The position numbers were made by a program, and so were the translations under genes. Below, piece after piece: positions 15,568 to 20,476 of a stretch of 20,476 nt of DNA. The number at the start of each line of letters is the position of its first letter. The stretch's first letter is position 1. The stretch covers positions 1 through 20,476 of the forward strand of contig JAEZDN010000113.1 of NCBI GenBank assembly GCA_023433275.1. The letters are read 5' to 3'. The notes under the pieces were generated by a model. The model searched no databases. It was not told the DNA's origin and saw only the letters and a list, made by a program, of their open reading frames with translations. Source of the stretch: Verrucomicrobiota bacterium. Lineage in GTDB: Bacteria; Verrucomicrobiota; Verrucomicrobiia; Opitutales; Opitutaceae.

Positions 15568-16539
15568 TCAGGCCACCGGGCGGCACAAATCCTCGTAGGC
15601 GTAGAGAATGGCGCCGTACGCGAGGGGGATGGTGAAGATGATGCCGATGAACAAACCGATGATGCCGAGCATCGCGAGGATGCCCGCGAGGATGAGGAGG
15701 AAAAACATGCTGAACCAGCGCCGGGTGATCACGCGCCGGCTGACCTCCAGGGCGGTCCAGGGGCCGAGGCCCTGGTCGATGACCAGCGCGTAGGCGAAAA
15801 TCCAGGACACGGCGAAGTAGACGAGGGGAATGAAACCGACCATCATCCAGCCAAGGGCGAAACCGCTCAGCGCGGGCATCTGGAAGTTTTCCGGCGAGGC
15901 GCCCATGCCCGCTTGAACCAGCGCCAGAAACAGGGGCGTGAAGAAGACCGCGATCAGGGCGAACATGAGGAGATTCATGATCAGCCCCGCGAGCATCAGC
16001 GGCACGAAGCCCTTGGTGAAGCCGGCAAAAACGTCGCCCACCTCGCGCGGTTCCCCGCGCATTTTTCCGAGATAGTAGTAATAGATGCCGCCGGTAAACA
16101 CGCCGGTCAGCAGCACGCTGCTGAGGAAACCGAGGACCGGAATCATGTTCGCGACAAATTGCACGACGAGCGCGAGCACCGTGACGCCGACCAGCGGCAG
16201 GAAATTGGCCTTCCACAGCTCGAAGCTGCGCGACAGGCAGCTGAAGAGGTCAAACGATGAAGCCTGGCCGGCGAGCCGGGCGGAGATTTCCGCCGCGGTG
16301 CCCTGCAGCGGGGCGATCACCGGGGTGCTGGGCGCGACGACTGCAGGCGGTTCGCCGGCGGTGGTGACCGCGGCGCTGCCGTTGAATTCCGGATAGTCCG
16401 CGAGGGTTCGCCATTCCGTCTCGTCGACGCGGCGGGCTTTGGTTTGCAAATTGGCCCGACCGCCCGCGATCCATTCAGAAATCTTGGCGGCGGCCACCGG
16501 CCCGTATTCCTTTCCGTCTGCTCCGAGGATGGTGAACAT
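15568..16539 (-). CDS. GYF_2 (DUF4339) domain multi-pass membrane protein
   Basis: The 323-residue protein opens with a GYF_2/DUF4339 domain (residues 1-50: MFTILGADGKEYGPVAAAKI, SEWIAGGRAN, TEWRTLADYPEF). This small fold is found at the ends of bacterial membrane proteins and is thought to bind proline-rich or other partner peptides. A disordered Pro/Ala linker (55-85) follows. Then come about six hydrophobic segments from about 105 to 315, including amphipathic stretches (FSCLSRSFELWKANFLPLVG, VSRRVITRRWFSMFFLLILA) of the kind seen in integral-membrane families related to DUF975. The function is unknown. It lies 118 bases downstream of rsgA on the same strand and converges with the DUF2063 gene. 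The start ATG 16539 fits the domain edge. Confidence 0.85.
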   Translation of the reverse strand: MFTILGADGKEYGPVAAAKISEWIAGGRANLQTKARRVDETEWRTLADYPEFNGSAAVTTAGEPPAVVAPSTPVIAPLQGTAAEISARLAGQASSFDLFSCLSRSFELWKANFLPLVGVTVLALVVQFVANMIPVLGFLSSVLLTGVFTGGIYYYYLGKMRGEPREVGDVFAGFTKGFVPLMLAGLIMNLLMFALIAVFFTPLFLALVQAGMGASPENFQMPALSGFALGWMMVGFIPLVYFAVSWIFAYALVIDQGLGPWTALEVSRRVITRRWFSMFFLLILAGILAMLGIIGLFIGIIFTIPLAYGAILYAYEDLCRPVA

Positions 16540-16624
16540 AGTGGCCGCAGTCTGTGGGAGCGGGGGACGAGGTCAATGACGGCGAATGGCAAACTCGCGG
16601 GTGATTCGTCCGCCGGAGATGGAG

Positions 16625-16644
16625 CCACGGCGACCCCGCCGTGG
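16625..16644. other. GC-rich perfect hairpin between rsgA and the DUF4339 gene
   Basis: The 8-bp stem CCACGGCG / CGCCGTGG closes on an ACCC loop, 13 bases after the rsgA stop. No T-run follows on the minus strand, so it is not a standard intrinsic terminator. It could protect the rsgA 3' end, pause RNA polymerase or be a degenerate repeat. Confidence 0.45.
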
Positions 16645-16657
16645 GATTCGGCCGCCG

Positions 16658-17737
16658 TTACTCCTCCCCTGATTTCTCCTGCACGCGCTGGCGGAGCGCC
16701 TTGGTGAGTTTCTTGAAATCGGTCTTTTGCCGGCGCTGGGCATCGGGGCTGACGCGGCGAACCTCATGGGCGGCGGCGCGCTGCATGCGCAGGTAGGTTT
16801 GCCAGCGGACCGGATCGAGCGAGCCATCGGCGAGCGCGGCGCGGACGGCGCAGCCGGGCTCAACCGTGTGCGAGCAATCCCGGAACTTGCACTGCGCCGC
16901 GACGGCGGCCACGTCGCCGAAGGCCGCGTCGATGCCCGCGCCGGCGTCCCAGGGCTGGAGTTCGCGCATGCCGGGCGTGTCGATCACGATCACGCCGGAA
17001 GGCGCCACGATGAGCTCGCGCTGCGTGGTGGTGTGCCGGCCCTTGTTGTCCGCCTCGCGCACCTCCTGGGTATCCTGGAGGCGCTCGCCGACGAGGCGGT
17101 TGATCAGCGTGGATTTGCCCACGCCCGATGAGCCGAGCAGGGCGATCGTGTGGCCCGGCAACAGATAAGGGGTGAGCGCCTTAAGGCCGCGGCGCGTTTG
17201 CGCGCTGATGACATGTATGGGTACGTCGCGGCAGACGGCGGCCATTTCGGCAAGGACGGGGGCGGTGTCGTCGTTGAGGTCGACCTTGTTGAGGAGGACG
17301 ACAGGGTGCGCGCCGCTGGCCCACGCGGCGGCGAGATAGCGCTCGAGGCGGTGGAGGTTGTAGTTGCCGTCGAGGGCGCTGACGAGAAACACGGTGTCCA
17401 CGTTGGCGGCAACGACCTGTTCCTGGACGTGGTCGCCCGCGGTCTTGCGGGAGAAGCGGGTGCGGCGGGGCAGCACGGCGTGAATGTTGGCTCGGGTGTC
17501 ATCGCCGGGCTGGGGCGTGATCGCGACCCAGTCGCCGATGACGGGATAATCCGCCGCCGAGCGGGCCTCATGGATGAACTTGCCCGTGACCTCGCCGAGA
17601 CGGGCGCCGTCCTGGCCGGTGACCTCGAAGAAACCCTTCAGCTCGAGCGTGACGCGCGCCGGCACGGTGCCGGCAGCCGCATGGGGCGCGAAGGCCGCGG
17701 CGAAGACGTCGTTCCAACCGAGTTGTTCCAGGGTCAC
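16658..17737 (-). CDS. rsgA: Small ribosomal subunit maturation GTPase RsgA
   Basis: RsgA (YjeQ/EngC) is a circularly permuted GTPase that checks late 30S subunit assembly. At 359 residues it has the full layout. An N-terminal OB fold (about 25-95: YPVIGDWVAI) is followed by the permuted GTPase in order G4 NKVD (150-153), G5 SAQ (178-180), G1 GSSGVGKST (202-210), switch region RHTTTQREL and G3 DTPG (253-256). The zinc module has Cys283, Cys288, His290 and Cys296 (CKFRDCSHTVEPGC). A basic C-terminal helix ends the protein. All catalytic and zinc residues are intact. It is divergent from the TonB-family gene. A ribosomal function is shared by the nearby YhbY-like and RsuA-like genes. Confidence 0.97.
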   Translation of the reverse strand: MTLEQLGWNDVFAAAFAPHAAAGTVPARVTLELKGFFEVTGQDGARLGEVTGKFIHEARSAADYPVIGDWVAITPQPGDDTRANIHAVLPRRTRFSRKTAGDHVQEQVVAANVDTVFLVSALDGNYNLHRLERYLAAAWASGAHPVVLLNKVDLNDDTAPVLAEMAAVCRDVPIHVISAQTRRGLKALTPYLLPGHTIALLGSSGVGKSTLINRLVGERLQDTQEVREADNKGRHTTTQRELIVAPSGVIVIDTPGMRELQPWDAGAGIDAAFGDVAAVAAQCKFRDCSHTVEPGCAVRAALADGSLDPVRWQTYLRMQRAAAHEVRRVSPDAQRRQKTDFKKLTKALRQRVQEKSGEE

Positions 17738-17872
17738 GGGAGGAGGCTGTCAGTCCGGAGGCAATCGGAGCAACGCTGCGTTTGCGCGAGGGAAGGGGTG
17801 GGCGGCCAAGACGTGCCCATCATACCGCAAGGGATGCGAAGGCTTTCGCCGGCAACGGTCGTATCCTCAGGT

Positions 17873-18682
17873 ATGCCCAAAATGTCCCACGCCATCGAGG
17901 GTCGGTATCCCACCGGTATGCTCGACCTCAAACCCCGTCCCACCCCACCCGCCGCGCGATCCGAGAGCCATCCGGCACCGCAGGGCTTGTGGAAATACCA
18001 AGGCCTGAACCGATCCGGCGGCATCGTCGCGCTGTCGGTTTTCGTCTCCGTCGGCCAGCACGCCGTGGCCCTGCTCGGATTCAACGAAAAGGCGCCGCCG
18101 CCGCGGCCGGTCCAGGTGGATGAGGGGCCGTTGATCCAGATGGCCATGCCCGACGTGTTGGAGGAGGAGGAAAAGCCGGTCGAGAGCCTGGAGGATCTCG
18201 AGGCGAGCGAGGCTCCCGCCATTGTCGTCCCGATGCTCGTCGACACGCTGACCATCGTCCCGGTCGACGCGTTCGTGCAGCCGTTGGATTTCACGCCGCA
18301 AGTCACGGTGGATCCCAACGCCGTGCGGATGTCGGCCATCCCGGTGAACATTGCCCGCGGCAGCGGCGGAGCGGAGAAGCTCGGCAAGATCTTCGACATC
18401 TCGCAGCTGGACCGTCAGCCGCAGGCCGTTTTCCAGCCCGCACCGGTGTTCCCGGCGGACATGAAGAGCTCGTTCGATGAAACGCAGGTAACGCTCGAGT
18501 TCATCATCACCAACAAGGGCGAGGTGACGATGCCGCGAGCCATCCGCAGCGAGCATCGGCGGTTCGAGGACGCCGCGGCGTCCGGCGTGCTCAAATGGAA
18601 ATTCAAGCCGGGCTACCGCGGCGGACGTCCGGTGAACACGCGCACGCAAATCACCATCACCTTCCGCGTGGATCGAAGCTGA
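17873..18682 (+). CDS. TonB-family energy transducer-like protein
   Basis: This 269-residue protein has a cytoplasmic N-tail and one transmembrane segment (about 46-64, GGIVALSVFVSVGQHAVALL). An unusually acidic linker follows (LEEEEKPVESLEDLEAS) in place of the common Pro-Glu/Pro-Lys repeats. The C-terminal TonB_C domain is at about 180-268 (APVFPADMKSSFDETQVTLE, FIITNKGEVTMPRAIRSEH, AASGVLKWKFKPGYRGGRPV, TQITITFRV). TonB proteins pass proton-motive energy from ExbB/ExbD to outer-membrane receptors; no exbBD or receptor is in the window, so the partner is unknown. I chose ATG 17873; in-frame ATGs at 17882 and 17918 are possible and all precede the membrane segment. The stop TGA lies at the edge of repeat copy 2. 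Confidence 0.85.
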   Translation: MPKMSHAIEGRYPTGMLDLKPRPTPPAARSESHPAPQGLWKYQGLNRSGGIVALSVFVSVGQHAVALLGFNEKAPPPRPVQVDEGPLIQMAMPDVLEEEEKPVESLEDLEASEAPAIVVPMLVDTLTIVPVDAFVQPLDFTPQVTVDPNAVRMSAIPVNIARGSGGAEKLGKIFDISQLDRQPQAVFQPAPVFPADMKSSFDETQVTLEFIITNKGEVTMPRAIRSEHRRFEDAAASGVLKWKFKPGYRGGRPVNTRTQITITFRVDRS

Positions 18683-18713
18683 GCCGGCGGGCCGGCGTCT
18701 CGGCCGGAACGAT

Positions 18714-18855
18714 GCAGTTGGATGGAGGGGCGTGGCTTGACCGCGCCCTTTCCTCGCTGCGGGAACCGCGGGCGTGGACGAGCCACGTCCCTACAACGGA
18801 ACCGTTCGACCGTGCCCGCGGCGGAATCGCATGCCGACTGCATGAGTCCGGCTCA
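18714..18855. repeat. 142-bp dispersed REP/MITE-like repeat, copy 2
   Basis: The stretch matches 4940-5081 at 126 of 142 positions without gaps; weaker similarity extends left to about 18698. It has the same paired GC hairpins (GGGCGTGG...CCACGTCCC). It lies between convergent genes, and its final TCA is the stop codon of the minus-strand YhbY-like gene. The TonB-family stop (TGAGCCGG, 18680) and the right edge (CCGGCTCAGCCGG) form a short inverted repeat. Confidence 0.85.
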
Positions 18856-19137
18856 GCCGGCTCGCGGTCTCCACAACAGGGCGGTATGGCCCACCGCGCC
18901 CACGCACTGGCAGGGCGCGTCCGTTTCAATCTGCGTCGTGAGTGCCGCGCGCTCGTGCCGGTCCTGGCCGCCGGTGAAACGGAGCTTCACGAGCTCGTGC
19001 GTTGCAAATTGGCGGTTCAACTCGGTGAGGAAGGCGGGACTGACGCCCTCCTTGCCGAGCCAGGCGCCGTCGGGCATCGTCTGGCCGAGACCGCGAAGCT
19101 TGGTTTTCTGGGCGCCGTTGAGGGAGGGAAAAGTCAT
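18853..19137 (-). CDS. yhbY: YhbY/CRM-domain RNA-binding protein
   Basis: This 94-residue protein matches the CRS1/YhbY (CRM) fold along its whole length: LNGAQKTKLRGLG as the first helix, WLGKEGVSPAFLTELNRQF as the conserved GKxG loop region, ATHELVKLRF as the central strand, and CVGAVGHTALLWRPR as the last strand. YhbY binds pre-50S particles in Escherichia coli and is thought to act in large-subunit assembly. The start ATG 19137 has a good GAGG ribosome-binding site eight bases upstream, one of the clearer sites in the window. The frame is open upstream to 19467, but that part crosses a repeat remnant. The last residues and the TGA are set by the edge of repeat copy 2. The symbol is given by family resemblance. 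Confidence 0.88.
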   Translation of the reverse strand: MTFPSLNGAQKTKLRGLGQTMPDGAWLGKEGVSPAFLTELNRQFATHELVKLRFTGGQDRHERAALTTQIETDAPCQCVGAVGHTALLWRPRAG

Positions 19138-19225
19138 GGGAGACCTCGGAATAGGCAGAATACGCGGAAGAAATCCACTCTGGATACGACGAGTTGTTCG
19201 TGGCGTGGCGTGCGGTTGGGGTGCG

Positions 19226-19256
19226 CCGCGGGCGTCGACGAGCCACGTGCCTACAA
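19226..19256. repeat. Remnant of the dispersed REP/MITE-like repeat, copy 3
   Basis: Thirty-one bases match the right hairpin of copy 2 at 29 positions (CCGCGGGCGT.GACGAGCCACG). The rest is decayed. It lies in the 287-base gap between the rsuA-like and yhbY-like genes, which otherwise holds only a small 7-bp GC hairpin (19338-19354) without a T-run. Confidence 0.65.
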
Positions 19257-19424
19257 GTGATTCATTCGAGTCGGTGATTCCGCGGGGATAGGGGCGTGCT
19301 GCGAGTTTCCTCAGGAATCCCTGGGTGGAAGGTGGACCGCGCTGACCCAGCGCGTTGCGGCAAAGTGACTCCGATCCAGCGCCTTGAGATCGAATCGCTC
19401 CCCGTTTTCCTCCATGGATCCGAT

Positions 19425-20126
19425 TCAGGTCGGGTTCGAAAACGCGTCCAGCGGGAGCTCGCGCCACTGACCGGCCGCCAAGGTGTCGAGGGCGAGGTGG
19501 CCGAAGCGAGTGCGGTGAAGCGTGAGCACTTCGCAGCCCTGGCTGGCGAACATGCGGCGGACCTGGTGGTAGCGTCCCTCGGTGAGCGTGAGCTCGGCTT
19601 CACGGGGCCCCAGCACGTGGAGGGTCGCTGGCGCGCACGGTTCGTCCTCGCCCTTCAGGATGAGCGAGCCGGAGGCGAACAGGTCGGCGAGGCCGGGGGG
19701 CAAATCGGAGTCGAGCGTCGCGCGATAGACTTTCGGCACCTTGTGTTTCGGTGAGGTGAGGCGATGAACGAGATCGCTCTGGTCGGTGAGCAGCAAGAGC
19801 CCGCTGGTATCCTTGTCGAGCCGCCCGATGGTGGTGACCTGCGGGTTGCGCTGGCGCCAGCGTGGCGGGAGGAGCGAGTAGACGTTGGGACCCTCGCGCT
19901 CATCGTGCGAGCACACGAGCCCGAGCGGCTTGTGGAGGAGGAGCAGCAGGCCCTCGGGATGGTCCGCCGGCTCACCGTCGATGCGGACGTCGTCGGCGTG
20001 CACCTTGGCACCGAAATCAGTGGCGATCTGGCCTTTCACCGTCACGCGCCCCGCGCGCACCCAGTCACGCGCCTCGCGGCGGGAGCAGTAGCCGAGGTTG
20101 GCGAGGAGCTGGTCGAGGCGTCGCAT
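19425..20126 (-). CDS. rsuA: RsuA-family rRNA pseudouridine synthase
   Basis: This 233-residue protein starts with an S4 RNA-binding domain (MRRLDQLLANLGYCSRREAR, about 1-55), followed by the RsuA/RluB/RluE/RluF-type catalytic domain. The catalytic Asp104 is in GRLDKDTSGLLLLTD. Other family blocks are LTSPKHKVPKVYRATLD, EGRYHQVRRMFASQG and LHRTRFGHLALDTL. The family isomerises a single uridine in rRNA. The length and the HKVPKVY block point to RsuA (16S U516) rather than the longer RluB or RluF, but substrate assignment within this family is not certain. I chose ATG 20126; in-frame GTG codons at 20129 and 20135 are alternatives. All key residues are intact. Confidence 0.9.
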   Translation of the reverse strand: MRRLDQLLANLGYCSRREARDWVRAGRVTVKGQIATDFGAKVHADDVRIDGEPADHPEGLLLLLHKPLGLVCSHDEREGPNVYSLLPPRWRQRNPQVTTIGRLDKDTSGLLLLTDQSDLVHRLTSPKHKVPKVYRATLDSDLPPGLADLFASGSLILKGEDEPCAPATLHVLGPREAELTLTEGRYHQVRRMFASQGCEVLTLHRTRFGHLALDTLAAGQWRELPLDAFSNPT

Positions 20127-20137
20127 CACCCGCACTC

Positions 20138-20169
20138 AACCACGAAGGGCGCGAAGAACACGAAGAAAA
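20138..20169. repeat. Short CGAAG repeat with 9-bp period
   Basis: Three CGAAG units lie exactly 9 bases apart (20143, 20152, 20161) within ACCACGAAGG...CACGAAGAAA. Sequences of this accacgaagg-type are common between genes in many environmental bacterial genomes. No function is known to me. Confidence 0.65.
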
Positions 20170-20212
20170 TGCAGATTGCGGGGCGGGCGTGCGGATGCCC
20201 GCCAAACGCCAT

Positions 20213-20297
20213 CGTCATCCTGAGCGGAGCGAAGGATCCAAGGAAAAGGACGGACGTGCACCGACTTCGTGGATCCTTTACTGCGTTCAGGATGACG
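20213..20297. repeat. 85-bp inverted-repeat element, second copy
   Basis: The left arm CGTCATCCTGAGCGGAGCGA and the right arm GCGTTCAGGATGACGG are near-complements, each extending to GGATCC. The arms match those of the element at 14447-14545, but the spacer is different and shorter. It lies upstream of the rsuA-like gene. Confidence 0.87.
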
Positions 20298-20390
20298 GTG
20301 GGGGGAGGACTTAGGTTTTTCTAAAAGGGGAGGCGGCTCCCGGGCTCGAAACTCGTTCAGTTTATAAGCAGTCTGAATCATCTCTGGAGC

Positions 20391-20476
20391 GCGATTCCGC
20401 CGTGGGAGCGGTGATCTGTTCCGTTGTAGGGGCGTGGCTTGTCCACGCCCTCGTTTGCCGCAGCGAGAAAAGGGCG
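20391..20476. repeat. Dispersed REP/MITE-like repeat, copy 4 (inverted, cut by the window end)
   Basis: Read on the minus strand, the sequence follows copy 2 from the first hairpin (CGCCCTTTTCTCGCTGCGG) through GAGGGCGTGGACAAGCCACG and CCCTACAACGGAAC to GGCGGAATCGC. It lies in the opposite orientation to copies 1 and 2 and continues past base 20476. Confidence 0.8.

Larger units (their letters stand above)
20127..20476. other. 350-base non-coding stretch made largely of repeats
   Basis: No gene is supported here. In order it holds a CGAAG 9-bp-period repeat (20138-20169), an inverted-repeat element (20213-20297), an unassigned AT-richer stretch (about 20325-20385) and a truncated copy of the dispersed hairpin repeat (20391-20476). 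It must also contain the rsuA promoter, which I cannot place. Confidence 0.7.

Noticed and set aside
20136..20381. An 81-codon minus-strand frame upstream of rsuA
   Set aside because: Its translation (HPERSKGS, LRSAQDD) is the product of reading through the inverted-repeat element, a common false annotation.

Overview
The window is GC-rich DNA that most resembles Verrucomicrobiota, probably an Opitutaceae-like bacterium. The evidence is a very large secreted PVC-type protein (propeller, HEAT repeats, one CxxCH haem site), a propeller-type hybrid sensor kinase, a TonB-family protein, weak or absent Shine-Dalgarno sequences, and dispersed palindromic repeats between genes. The lineage is an inference from gene content; there is no rRNA or marker gene to fix it.

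Layout: 1-2590 (-) is the N-terminal 863 codons of a membrane sensor histidine kinase that runs off the left edge. 2767-4803 (+) is a secreted M13 zinc metallopeptidase. 5079-8150 (-) is a large DUF2339 polytopic membrane protein. 8430-11858 (-) is the PVC-type haem-binding protein, with a clear terminator behind it. Divergent from it, 11964-12941 (+) is a D-2-hydroxyacid dehydrogenase. 13106-15501 (+) is a three-gene RiPP cassette. 15568-16539 (-) is a GYF_2/DUF4339 membrane protein downstream of rsgA (16658-17737, -). 17873-18682 (+) is a TonB-family protein. 18853-19137 (-) is a YhbY-type RNA-binding protein and 19425-20126 (-) is an RsuA-type pseudouridine synthase. The last 350 bases hold only repeats.

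The most interesting locus is 13106-15501. It has a small secreted Lys/Cys-rich peptide built of four 15-residue repeats with eight cysteines, then a DUF692 multinuclear iron oxidase (MbnB/BufB/HvfB-like), then a DUF2063 partner (MbnC/BufC/HvfC-like). This is the gene order of bufferin/HvfA-type copper-binding RiPP systems, but the precursor's cysteine spacing and sequence look unusual. A strong intrinsic terminator sits between precursor and enzyme, and an inverted-repeat element sits between enzyme and partner. Both probably tune stoichiometry.

Three repeat families are present. The first is a REP/MITE-like element of about 142 bp; its two full copies share 126 of 142 bases, and each ends exactly on the stop codon of the neighbouring minus-strand gene. 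The second is an inverted repeat of about 85-99 bp with CATCCTGAGCG-type arms, in two copies. The third is a CGAAG 9-bp-period repeat. Three genes (rsgA, yhbY-like, rsuA-like) belong to ribosome assembly and rRNA modification; they are near one another but not in a tight operon.
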